Origin: Fimbriiglobus sp.
Lineage (GTDB): Bacteria > Planctomycetota > Planctomycetia > Gemmatales > Gemmataceae
DNA length: 18,608 nucleotides
NCBI GenBank assembly: GCA_025352585.1
Contig: JANXTD010000411.1
Location: 1 to 18,608, forward strand
Direction: 5' to 3'
This document shows positions 1 to 7,099 of this stretch, in pieces (the first letter of the stretch is position 1; each line of letters opens with the position of its first letter). Made by a program: the position numbers and the translations under genes. The notes under the pieces were generated by a model that worked only from the letters and a program-made list of their open reading frames with translations, made no database searches and was not told where the DNA came from.

Positions 1-1
1 G

Positions 2-2509
2 CACCAGTCGATCGAGGCCAAGCACAAGCGCGACGGCGTGACTATCAAGCAGGAGACGCAGACCCTCGCCACGGTGACGCTGCAAAACTTCTTCAAGCTC
101 TACGGCAAGCTCGCCGGCATGACCGGCACGGCGATGACCGAGGCCAACGAGTTCATGAAGATCTACAAGCTCGACGTGGTGGCGGTGCCGACGCACCGGC
201 CGCTGCGCCGCGTCAACTCGCCCGACCTGATTTACAAGACGCAAAAAGAGAAGTGGGACGCCGTCGTCGGCGAGGTGACCGAGGTCGCCAAGACCGGCCG
301 GCCGATCCTGATCGGCACGACCGACGTGAAGAAGTCCGAGTACCTCTCGACGATGCTGAAGCGCCGCGGCGTCAAGCACGAACTCCTCAACGCCAAGCCG
401 GAGAACGTCGCCCGCGAGTCGGAGATCGTCGCGCAGGCCGGCCGGCTCAACGCCGTGACGATCAGCACCAACATGGCCGGGCGCGGCACCGACATCATCC
501 TCGGCGGCAACGCCGAGACGCTGGCGTGGGCGAGGCTCAAGCTCGCCACCGACGCCGACGGCCGGCTCGCCTACCCGACGCGCCTCGAAGTGCCCGACGA
601 CCTGTGGAAGCAGACCGTCGACGAGATCGAGTCGAAGGAGAAGATGAAGGAGCAGGGCCGCAAGGTCGCCGAGATGGGCGGCCTGCACATCGTCGGCACC
701 GAGCGCCACGAGTCCCGGCGCGTCGATAACCAGCTGCGCGGCCGCGCCGGCCGGCAGGGCGACCCCGGCTCGAGCAAGTTCTACCTGTCGCTCGAAGACG
801 AACTGATGCGCCTCTTCGGCGGCGAGCGGCTGCAACGCCTGATGAACAACCCGTGGCTCGGGATGCAAGACGGCGAAGCCCTCGAGAGCAACATGCTCTC
901 GAAGCAGATTCAAAATGCCCAGCGCAAGGTCGAGGAGTACCACTTCGAGCAGCGCAAGAGCCTGCTCGAGTACGACGAGGTCATGGACTACCAGCGGAAG
1001 CGCACTTACGGCGCGCGCCAGTCGATCCTCGACGGCCGCAACCCGCGCTCGATGCTGCTCGAAATGCTCGACGCGCAACTGACCGACGCGGTCAAGCGCT
1101 ACGGGGCCGAGGACTACGGCGCGGCGAGCTTCGCGGCCTATGCGTCGGAGGAGATGGGCATCGAGGCCGAGTCGTCGGACTTCCGCAACGTCGCCTTCCC
1201 CGAGGCGGTCAAGATCGCCCAGGACCGCGCCAGCCAGGCCGCCCCGGTGTTCATCTCCGAAGCCCTCGAAGAGAGCCTGAACCCCAACGACGACCCGCGC
1301 GACTGGAAGTGGCAGGAACTCACCCGCGCCGTCAACACCCGCTACGGCCTCAAACTCACCGACCGGGACTTGAAGAAGGTGCCGCGCGAGGAACTCGACA
1401 CGTACCTCATCGCCGAGGCCGACAAGGCGATTCTCGGCGTGGAACTCGCCGCCGGGGAACGCTACCTGGTCAAGACGTACGCGGCCGAGAGCCTCTGCGA
1501 TTGGGCGCGGCAGCAGTTCGGCATCAAGCTGAGTCTCGACGACGCGGTGGCGAAGGAAGGCCCGGAGTTGCTGGAGTTGCTGCGGCAGAAGGTGCGCGAG
1601 ACGTACCGCGCCAAGGACGTGCAGTTCCCCGTCCACGTCGGCCTGTCGAGCTACCTGCCCGACAAGAGCAAGGGCGGCGAGCGCCGGCCCGACCGCGAGG
1701 GCCTGCTGCACTGGATCGCCACCCGCTTCCCCGGCGCGGCCGAGACGCTGGGCGAGGACGTGGTCCGCACCGAGGGCAAGGGCAAGATCGAGGCGCTGCT
1801 GCTGGCCCACAGTGCCGCGCAGTTCCCGAACGCCGACTACGCCGAGGTCGCCGCGCGGGTCGCCGACGCCCTGAGCGGGTCGGGCGTCGCCGAGGCGGCC
1901 GACGCCAAGGAGGTCACCGACTGGGCCGCGACCGACTTGCGGCTCGAACTCGACCCGGCCAAGTTCACCGGCGTCACCCCGGCCGCGGTCACCGACGCGC
2001 TGCTGAACGCCTACGACGAGAAGTACCGCCCCGAGATGCACCACGTCGAGCGGCGGCTGGTCCTCGACATCATCGACAGCTCCTGGAAGGCCCACCTCCT
2101 CACGATGGACCACCTGCGGAGCGTGGTGCAACTCAACTCGCACGCGCAAGAGGATCCCAAGATCATCTTCAAGCGCGAGGGCATGAAGATGTTCGACACG
2201 ATGTGGGAGGGGGTCCGCGACAAGGTCGGCGAGAGCATCTTCCGCATCGAGGACGTGGCCGACGAGGACGTGCAGACGGCCCTGTTCGCCGGGGCGCGGG
2301 CGCAACAGCAGCAGGCGGTGAGTGCCATGCAGGCCCGCTCCGCCCAGGCGGCCCAGACCGAGGCCGGCACCCAGGCGCTCAACTCCGGCGAGCCCAAGAA
2401 GCCGGAGACGATCCGCAACGTCGGCAAGAAGGTCGGCCGCAACGACCCGTGCTACTGCGGCAGCGGCAAGAAGTACAAGAACTGCCACATGAAGCTCGAA
2501 GGCAACTGA
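2..2509 (+). CDS. secA: Preprotein translocase ATPase SecA, C-terminal part (5' end outside window)
   Basis: SecA is the cytosolic motor ATPase that pushes unfolded preproteins through the SecYEG channel. The reading frame is open from position 2, before the first in-frame GTG at 38. The residues there (HQSIEAK, then QTLATVTLQNFFKLYGKLAGMTGTA) match the middle of SecA, so the gene is truncated by the window edge and not by mutation. The second helicase half is complete: NMAGRGTDIILGG near 470-515 and QLRGRAGRQGDPG near 730-770. The scaffold helix (DIIDSSWKAHL, about 2067-2100) is recognisable. The protein ends in the zinc-binding tail CYCGSGKKYKNCH (2450-2488) that binds SecB or ribosomes in relatives. 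Between about 1010 and 2060 the wing/scaffold region is roughly 200 residues longer than in E. coli SecA. The next gene begins 40 bp downstream. Confidence 0.97.
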   Translation, partial: HQSIEAKHKRDGVTIKQETQTLATVTLQNFFKLYGKLAGMTGTAMTEANEFMKIYKLDVVAVPTHRPLRRVNSPDLIYKTQKEKWDAVVGEVTEVAKTGRPILIGTTDVKKSEYLSTMLKRRGVKHELLNAKPENVARESEIVAQAGRLNAVTISTNMAGRGTDIILGGNAETLAWARLKLATDADGRLAYPTRLEVPDDLWKQTVDEIESKEKMKEQGRKVAEMGGLHIVGTERHESRRVDNQLRGRAGRQGDPGSSKFYLSLEDELMRLFGGERLQRLMNNPWLGMQDGEALESNMLSKQIQNAQRKVEEYHFEQRKSLLEYDEVMDYQRKRTYGARQSILDGRNPRSMLLEMLDAQLTDAVKRYGAEDYGAASFAAYASEEMGIEAESSDFRNVAFPEAVKIAQDRASQAAPVFISEALEESLNPNDDPRDWKWQELTRAVNTRYGLKLTDRDLKKVPREELDTYLIAEADKAILGVELAAGERYLVKTYAAESLCDWARQQFGIKLSLDDAVAKEGPELLELLRQKVRETYRAKDVQFPVHVGLSSYLPDKSKGGERRPDREGLLHWIATRFPGAAETLGEDVVRTEGKGKIEALLLAHSAAQFPNADYAEVAARVADALSGSGVAEAADAKEVTDWAATDLRLELDPAKFTGVTPAAVTDALLNAYDEKYRPEMHHVERRLVLDIIDSSWKAHLLTMDHLRSVVQLNSHAQEDPKIIFKREGMKMFDTMWEGVRDKVGESIFRIEDVADEDVQTALFAGARAQQQQAVSAMQARSAQAAQTEAGTQALNSGEPKKPETIRNVGKKVGRNDPCYCGSGKKYKNCHMKLEGN

Positions 2510-2549
2510 CGCCCCGTGTTCGCCCACGCCACCCCGGAAGGATTCCCCA

Positions 2550-3344
2550 ATGGCCCTCGGCAGTACCCTCGACTTGATCCCCGGTGTTCGCGGCTTCAAG
2601 AACCGCTACCACCGCTGGACGCCGGTCTACCCGGCCCCGATCGAGGGGCAGTACCACTCGGCCGGGTACCTGATCTTCGACCCCGGCATCCCCGAGGCGA
2701 CCCTGAACGCCGCGACGAAGGAGATGCTCGACTCGGAGCCGATCAAGGGCAAGGAGTGGCACCACGGCGCTCGCTACTTCGACGGCTGGCGGGCCTGCCC
2801 GGCGATCAAGGCGATCGCCCTGGCCCCGCGCGTCTTGCGGCTGCTGCGGCAAGTCTACGACCGCGAGCCGCTGCCGTTCCAGACGCTGAACTTCCCCGTC
2901 GGCACGGAGCAGCGGGTCCACTCGGACGCGATCCACTTCAACTCCGACCCCGCGACCTACATGTGCGGCGTCTGGGTCGCCTTGGAGGACATCGACCTCG
3001 ACAACGGGGCGCTGGTCTACTACCCCGGCAGCCACAAGTTGCCGGTGGTGACGATGGAGGACTTCGCCCCCGGCCCCGGCGCGGCCCACTACCCGCTCTA
3101 CGAGGCGTACATCGCCAAGTACGTCGAGGACCACAAACTCGTCGCCGAGCGCGCGATCCTCAAGAAGGGCCAGGCGCTGCTGTGGGCGTCGAACCTCTTG
3201 CACGGCGGCGGTACGCACGTCGATAAGTCGCGGACGCGCTTCAGCCAGGTGACGCACTACTTCTTCGAGGGCTGCTCGAACTTCACGCCGCTGGAGAGTT
3301 ACGGCGGCTACCGCCACCTCCGCAAGCGCGACTGGATCGCGTAA
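2550..3344 (+). CDS. Phytanoyl-CoA dioxygenase (PhyH) family Fe(II)/2-oxoglutarate oxygenase
   Basis: The 264-residue protein has the non-haem iron facial triad of the PhyH family. His124 and Asp126 lie in RVHSDAIHF, the distal His218 in NLLHGGG, and the 2-oxoglutarate-binding Arg is probably Arg228 or Arg230 in KSRTRFSQVTHYFF. Conserved strands around them (CGVWVALEDIDLDNGALVYYPGSH) are typical of the double-stranded beta-helix fold. Members hydroxylate small molecules such as phytanoyl-CoA, ectoine or secondary metabolites, and the substrate cannot be told from sequence. No signal peptide is visible, so it should be cytosolic. The ATG at 2550 is supported by a GGAAGGA ribosome site about 8 bp upstream. 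It lies 40 bp after secA, on the same strand; co-transcription is possible but no functional link to secretion is evident. Confidence 0.85.
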   Translation: MALGSTLDLIPGVRGFKNRYHRWTPVYPAPIEGQYHSAGYLIFDPGIPEATLNAATKEMLDSEPIKGKEWHHGARYFDGWRACPAIKAIALAPRVLRLLRQVYDREPLPFQTLNFPVGTEQRVHSDAIHFNSDPATYMCGVWVALEDIDLDNGALVYYPGSHKLPVVTMEDFAPGPGAAHYPLYEAYIAKYVEDHKLVAERAILKKGQALLWASNLLHGGGTHVDKSRTRFSQVTHYFFEGCSNFTPLESYGGYRHLRKRDWIA

Positions 3345-3411
3345 GGCGTTGGTCGCCCCGCCGCGGGCGAAATCACTCGCCTCGGCGCTCCGGGGGAAGT
3401 CGTGTCCTAAG

Positions 3412-3441
3412 CTCGTCGGAGGAACCCACCCCCCCGACGAG
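3412..3441 (+). promoter_or_regulatory. Hairpin in the leader of the lipoprotein gene
   Basis: CTCGTCGG (3412-3419) and CCGACGAG (3434-3441) are perfect 8-bp complements around a 14-nt loop. The 3' arm covers most of the GAGG ribosome-binding site of the lipoprotein ATG at 3451, and a second purine-rich GGAGGA begins at 3418. A structure here could dampen translation, but short GC-rich hairpins arise easily by chance in this base composition. Confidence 0.3.
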
Positions 3442-3450
3442 GCCGACGCC

Positions 3451-4011
3451 ATGCGCCGACTACCGACTCTCGCCATCGCCACCGCCATTTTGCTCACCGC
3501 CGCCGGCTGCTCCGACGCCCCCGAGGAGAAGTCGGGCGTCGCCGCGCTGACGCCGTTCGTCGTCGAGCGGTCGGTGCGGCCCAAGGGCGACGCCACCGCC
3601 ACGCCCGAGCAGGCGGCCGTGCAGGCGTTGCTGGAGGCCAACCGCGCCGAGTTCAACGGCCACTTCGCGCTGCTCACCGCCGAGGCGACCCCGGCGGACG
3701 TGGCGAAGGGCCTCGCCGGGTACGTCGCGGCGATGGAGCAGCAGCCGCTGGCCGGCTGCCCCCTGACGGTCCGCGCCGCGTTCGGCCGGCACCTGAAGGA
3801 CTGGAAGGCCCTCACGGCGGCCCTGAGTCGCCTGCCGAACGCCTACGAGGGCGTCGAGTTCCTGGACATGCTCCAGTCGCTTTTCCTGAGCGCGTCGGAG
3901 CGCGGCAAGCCCCTCGGGGCCGACGTGGTCAACGGCGTGCGGGCGGTCAACAAGTCGCTGGCCGAACTGTACGCGGCCGCCGAGAAGGCCGGCATGGAAG
4001 TGGTCAAGTAG
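3451..4011 (+). CDS. Small predicted lipoprotein of unknown function
   Basis: This 186-residue protein begins with a basic n-region (MRRLP), a hydrophobic stretch and a lipobox-like TAAGC, with Cys20 as the likely lipidated residue, so it should be anchored to a membrane facing the periplasm. I recognise no family. The mature part is mostly helical in character, with Ala/Leu-rich segments and one more cysteine in PLAGCPLTV. The frame is open upstream to 3349, but ATG 3451 is chosen because it directly begins a clean signal peptide and has GAGG 7 bp upstream. It lies 106 bp after the dioxygenase gene and 109 bp before the rhomboid-like gene, on the same strand. Confidence 0.75.
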   Translation: MRRLPTLAIATAILLTAAGCSDAPEEKSGVAALTPFVVERSVRPKGDATATPEQAAVQALLEANRAEFNGHFALLTAEATPADVAKGLAGYVAAMEQQPLAGCPLTVRAAFGRHLKDWKALTAALSRLPNAYEGVEFLDMLQSLFLSASERGKPLGADVVNGVRAVNKSLAELYAAAEKAGMEVVK

Positions 4012-4120
4012 CCCGACTTGCGCGAAAGCCGGCGGGCGAGTGTCCCCCGCGCCCCGACTGTGATAGCATGCTCGGGTGCAGCGCGGGGACGCACACCGCC
4101 AACCACACCGGGGCGCGCCG

Positions 4121-5092
4121 ATGGGGATTCAGGACCGCGACTACTACCGCGACGACGAGCCGACCTGGTGGGCCACCGCCGCGCGGGCGCGGGTGACCTA
4201 CGGCCTGATGCTGCTGCTCGCCGCGGTCTTCGTCGCGCAAGTCCTCGGCTCCAACCCGCGCCGCGGCGGCCAGGACGACGTGCTGCTCAACGGGGGCCTC
4301 TACGACCTCGCGGCGACCCTGCGCGGGCAGGTCTGGCGGCCGGTCACGTCGTTCTTCGTCCACCGCCGCGAGGCCCTGCTGGTCGTCGGCCTGGCGCTCT
4401 GGGGCTTCTACTACTTCGGCAGCCGCGTCGAGGGCAAGTACGGGTCGCTCGAGTACGCGGCGTACCTCGCCGCCACGGTAGCCGCGATCGCCGCCGCCAA
4501 GCTCGCCGCCGGCCTGGGCGGCTTCGAGGCCGAACTGAAGACCTTCGGGTCGCTGCCGCTGCTCTGGAGCGTCCTGACGCTGTACGTCTGCGTCGCCCCG
4601 CGGTCGCAACTCTTCCTGGGCCTGAACGTCCCCACGCTGGTGCTGGTGCTGGTGCCGTTCGGCCTGACGCTGGGCCTCGAACTCGAGGGCGGCCCCGTCG
4701 CCTCGGGACTCGTCGCCCTGCCGGTCGGGGTCGCCTGGACCCTCGCGTACTTCAAGCTCGACCCCCGCCTGGCCAGCCGCCTGGGCCTCGACCGCCTGCT
4801 CGGTATCGCCCGGCCGCGAGGTTCTCGCCTCAAAATCGCCCGGACGCCGGCCGAGACGCCGCGCGAGCGCGAGGCGGCGACCGACCAGACCGCCCGCGAG
4901 ATCCTGGGGGCCTACTCCCGCCCTACCCCGCCGACGCCCGCCGCGCCCGTGGCGCTCGACGAGCAACTCGAAGCGAAGCTCGATCAGGTGCTCGAGAAGG
5001 TCTCCCGCAGCGGCAAGGACAGCCTGACCGGCGACGAGCAAAACATCTTGCGCCGGGCCAGCGAGATCTACAAGCAGCGTCGCGGCACCTGA
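4121..5092 (+). CDS. Rhomboid-family membrane protein, probably a pseudoprotease, with C-terminal DUF6576-like segment
   Basis: The 323-residue protein has the rhomboid layout. A first membrane helix spans about 25-43. Then comes WRPVTSFFVH (about 72-81) before helix 2, followed by GFYYFGSRVEGKYGSLEYAAYL (about 95-116), and further helices run to about residue 212. The C-terminus (about 280-318, with SRSGKDSLTGDEQ) resembles the DUF6576 tail found on many bacterial rhomboids. The catalytic residues look lost. Where GxSG is expected the sequence reads GSLPLLWSVLTLY (143-155). Where helix 6 should carry AH-GG it reads PVASGLVALP (192-201). It is therefore more likely a non-proteolytic membrane adaptor than an active intramembrane protease. 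ATG 4121 has a GGGGCG stretch just upstream. An upstream in-frame GTG at 4076 would add a hydrophilic stretch and is not preferred. Confidence 0.78.
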   Translation: MGIQDRDYYRDDEPTWWATAARARVTYGLMLLLAAVFVAQVLGSNPRRGGQDDVLLNGGLYDLAATLRGQVWRPVTSFFVHRREALLVVGLALWGFYYFGSRVEGKYGSLEYAAYLAATVAAIAAAKLAAGLGGFEAELKTFGSLPLLWSVLTLYVCVAPRSQLFLGLNVPTLVLVLVPFGLTLGLELEGGPVASGLVALPVGVAWTLAYFKLDPRLASRLGLDRLLGIARPRGSRLKIARTPAETPREREAATDQTAREILGAYSRPTPPTPAAPVALDEQLEAKLDQVLEKVSRSGKDSLTGDEQNILRRASEIYKQRRGT

Positions 5093-5583
5093 GTCGGGAC
5101 AGCTCAACCGGCGTCTCAGCCGGCGTCCCCGCTCCCGGAATCTCTCGCCAATCCGCCCCCACTTTCTACAGATCACGACAGTCATTTCTCAAGTCGAATG
5201 TAGCTTGCCCAAAAATATTCTTGGATCGCTCTTTGTTAAGGCCAAGGTGCCAGTGGACACTTATCGGCTCCGATCTTCGCCGGAGAAATACCGATTTCGC
5301 GAAAGAATTCGGCATCCTGGGCCATTGGAAAGGGCCAAAAAGGGCGAAATTTTCATGCCCACGGCTAGAAATTGAGCCGCTGCCTCAAATTGATAGTCTT
5401 TTTGGGGAAATGCGTCCCAAAGACAGGCAATAAGTCTTGATAAAAAATCTGGCACTCGATATATAGATGAGTATTGCATTGCGTGCCGCTCTCAAATGCC
5501 GCCACCATCTGAGTCATGCGAAGCAATAACTGGTCGCGCCTCGGGTTCCATGTTCCTTCTTCCCCTTGTCGGAGTTCACTGTG
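5093..5583. other. AT-richer intergenic stretch without a convincing gene
   Basis: After the rhomboid-like gene there are 491 bp with many A/T runs, unlike the GC-rich genes on both sides. Short open frames exist on the minus strand (5261-5479 and the one reaching 6006), but neither has a recognisable family or good ribosome site. A small two-part hairpin can form between 5263 and 5295: ATCGG and CTCCG pair with CGGAG and CCGAT. The 3' end carries a predicted promoter for the ArsR-type gene. The stretch could be the degraded remnant of a transferred element or simply a long regulatory region. Confidence 0.6.
5437..5465 (+). promoter_or_regulatory. Predicted sigma-70 type promoter for the ArsR-type regulator
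   Basis: TTGATA (5437-5442) is followed after exactly 17 bp by TATATA (5460-5465). This is close to consensus and stands out in a GC-rich genome. Transcription would begin near 5472, leaving a leader of about 110 nt before the ATG at 5584. No clear palindromic operator overlaps it. Confidence 0.55.
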
Positions 5584-5895
5584 ATGACTGACACGCACCA
5601 AGCCAAAGACTGTGCCGACCTCCTCCAGGCAATCGCCGAGCCGAATCGCATTCGGATCATCGACTGCCTGCGGACCGGCTCCAAGAACGTCACGCAGCTC
5701 GCGGACCTGCTCAAGGTCGAGATCGTCAACGTCTCGCACCACCTCGGCGTGCTGCGGACCGCCCGCCTCGTTCAGGCCGAGAAGCACGGCCGCTTCGTGA
5801 TCTACAGCCTCGACCCCAAGTACTTCACCAACGACACGACGAACGCCACGCTCGTCGATCTCGGCTGGTGCAAGATCGAGATCCCGCAGAACTAG
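5584..5895 (+). CDS. ArsR-type winged-helix transcriptional regulator
   Basis: This is a 103-residue single-domain DNA-binding protein. The winged helix-turn-helix is complete. LLQAIAEPNRIRIIDCL (13-29) starts the domain, VTQLADLLKVEIVNVSHHLGVLRTARLV (36-63) gives the helix-turn-helix with recognition helix, and AEKHGRFVIYSL (65-76) gives the wing. The classical ArsR/SmtB metal motif ELCVCDL is absent; the only cysteines are Cys10, Cys28 and Cys96. The C-terminal tail VDLGWCKIEIPQ could be a dimer or ligand element. The chosen ATG is 9 bp after CGGAG; GTG at 5581 and TTG at 5566 are in frame but less likely. It is not adjacent to an obvious transporter or metal gene, so its target is unknown. 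A GC-rich hairpin follows the stop codon. Confidence 0.85.
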   Translation: MTDTHQAKDCADLLQAIAEPNRIRIIDCLRTGSKNVTQLADLLKVEIVNVSHHLGVLRTARLVQAEKHGRFVIYSLDPKYFTNDTTNATLVDLGWCKIEIPQN

Positions 5896-5903
5896 TCGGC
5901 CGC

Positions 5904-5936
5904 GGTCCCCCGGCGTAGCGGTACGCCGGGCCGACC
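5904..5936 (+). terminator. GC-rich hairpin after the ArsR-type gene
   Basis: CCCGGCGTA (5909-5917) and TACGCCGGG (5922-5930) pair perfectly around a GCGG loop. An outer GGTC/GACC pair extends the stem, with a small internal loop. It begins 8 bp after the stop codon, as a terminator would. It lacks a U-tract, so it may instead be a dispersed intergenic palindrome or an RNA-stabilising structure. Confidence 0.45.
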
Positions 5937-5962
5937 TTCCGAAGCCCGCCGTGAACTCCGAG

Positions 5963-5978
5963 GGCAGGTCTGCCTGCC
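5963..5978. repeat. Short perfect hairpin in the ArsR-truB spacer
   Basis: GGCAGG (5963-5968) and CCTGCC (5973-5978) are 6-bp complements with a 4-nt loop. Nothing else recognisable was seen in the 213-bp spacer, and no confident truB promoter could be placed. Confidence 0.3.
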
Positions 5979-6108
5979 AGCCGTTGTTCGCGGGCCTCTC
6001 AAGCAATTTTCCCTCCCCGCGCCCACGCGGTAGCGGCCTTTCTCCACTTCAAGCCACGGCCACTACCGAAGACCCCATCGCACGGCCCGCCCCCCGAAGA
6101 GCGCGACG

Positions 6109-6966
6109 ATGAACGGACTGCTCGTGATCGACAAGCCGGCCGGCATGACCTCGCGCGACGCGGTCAACTACGTCGAGCGGACGTTGCCGCGCGGCACGAA
6201 GGTCGGCCACACCGGCACCCTCGACCCGCTGGCGACCGGCGTCCTCGTCGTCTGCGTCGGCCAGGCGACGCGGCTGGCCGACGACGTGCATGCGATGGGC
6301 AAGGGCTACGCGGCGACGGTTCGCCTCGGGGCCACCAGCAGCAGCGACGACGCCGACGGCGAGGTGACCGAAACCCCCGACGCGCCGGTCCCGACGCGCG
6401 AGGATGTCGAGGCGGCGTGTGCGGAGCTGGTCGGCGTCGTCGCGCAGTTGCCGCCGCAGGTGTCGGCGTTGAAGATCGACGGCAAGCGGGCGCACGACCT
6501 GGCCCGCAAGGGCGTGGCGGTGCCGGTCCAGCCGCGCACCGTCCACGTCAAGTCGGTGGCCGTGACCGCCTACGAGTGGCCGCGCGTCGAACTCGCCGTC
6601 GAGTGCGGCAAGGGGACGTACGTCCGCAGTATTGCCCGCGACCTGGGGGCGAGCCTCGGCTGCGGCGGCTACGTCACGGCGCTACGGCGGACCCACGTCG
6701 GCCCGTTCGACGCGGGGCAGGGCGTGAGCGTCGATGCGAGCCTGGCGACGCTGACCGCGAGCCTGCGGCCGATGGCGGAGGGCGTGTGCGACCTGGCGAC
6801 GGTTCGCGTCAGCGAGGGGGAGGCGAAGGCACTATTCCAGGGGCAGACGCTGGCCACCGCGCTCGTCGGCCGCGTCGCCGTGTTCGTCGGCGACACCCTG
6901 CACGCGCTGGCCGAAGGCGACGGCAGCCGCTTGCGGCCGCGCGCGGTGTTTCCGAGGCCTTGTTAG
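6109..6966 (+). CDS. truB: tRNA pseudouridine(55) synthase TruB
   Basis: TruB converts uridine 55 in the T-loop of most tRNAs to pseudouridine. The 285-residue protein starts with GLLVIDKPAGMTS and carries the catalytic motif GHTGTLDPLATGVL, with Asp39 as the nucleophile. Further family signatures are KGYAATVRLGATSSSDDADGEV (about 65-86), GVVAQLPPQVSALKIDGKRAHDLAR and VECGKGTYVRSIARDLG. The length fits the bacterial form with a short C-terminal domain. The ATG has GAAGAG 7 bp upstream. The stop codon TAG (6964-6966) lies inside the left arm of the 44-bp inverted repeat, so the last residues are encoded by, or were altered by, that element. It converges on valS, whereas in many bacteria truB is near rbfA and infB; no such neighbours are visible here. 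Confidence 0.96.
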   Translation: MNGLLVIDKPAGMTSRDAVNYVERTLPRGTKVGHTGTLDPLATGVLVVCVGQATRLADDVHAMGKGYAATVRLGATSSSDDADGEVTETPDAPVPTREDVEAACAELVGVVAQLPPQVSALKIDGKRAHDLARKGVAVPVQPRTVHVKSVAVTAYEWPRVELAVECGKGTYVRSIARDLGASLGCGGYVTALRRTHVGPFDAGQGVSVDASLATLTASLRPMAEGVCDLATVRVSEGEAKALFQGQTLATALVGRVAVFVGDTLHALAEGDGSRLRPRAVFPRPC

Positions 6967-7091
6967 CCGGACGCGCAAGCGACGGGAGCAAATCCCGGCG
7001 GACAGTGCTGTTTTGGAGGAATAGAAACCGCCACCCCAAGGGGCATCGTCCGCCGGGATTTGCTCCCGTCGCTTGCGCGTCCGGCTAACAA
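6960..7091. repeat. 44-bp perfect inverted repeat, likely bidirectional terminator or mobile palindrome
   Basis: The left arm (6960-7003) and right arm (7048-7091) are exact reverse complements over 44 bp, separated by a 44-nt loop that itself contains CCCC-AA-GGGG. Arm landmarks are GTTAGCCGGACGCGC at the outer end and AATCCCGGCGGAC at the inner end. The element fills the space between the convergent truB and valS genes, supplies the truB stop codon and ends 8 bp before the valS stop codon. The RNA would form a very stable hairpin in either direction, which suits a shared terminator. No transposase is encoded. Confidence 0.9.
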
Positions 7092-7099
7092 AACCGCCG

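Noticed and set aside
2379..3815. Minus-strand open frame across the dioxygenase and lipoprotein genes
   Set aside because: Spans three plus-strand genes and their spacers; no domain or plausible start.
4059..4069. Possible extended -10 (TGTGATAGCAT) before the rhomboid-like gene
   Set aside because: No matching -35 at 16-18 bp and only a partial -10 match; too weak to annotate.
4004..5185. Minus-strand open frame opposite the rhomboid-like gene
   Set aside because: Repetitive Arg/Gln/Ala-rich translation with no family features; the plus strand has membrane helices and a recognised tail domain.
5261..5479. 72-codon minus-strand open frame in the AT-rich stretch
   Set aside because: No recognisable family, no clear ribosome site, and it lies across the predicted plus-strand promoter; kept only as a possible remnant.
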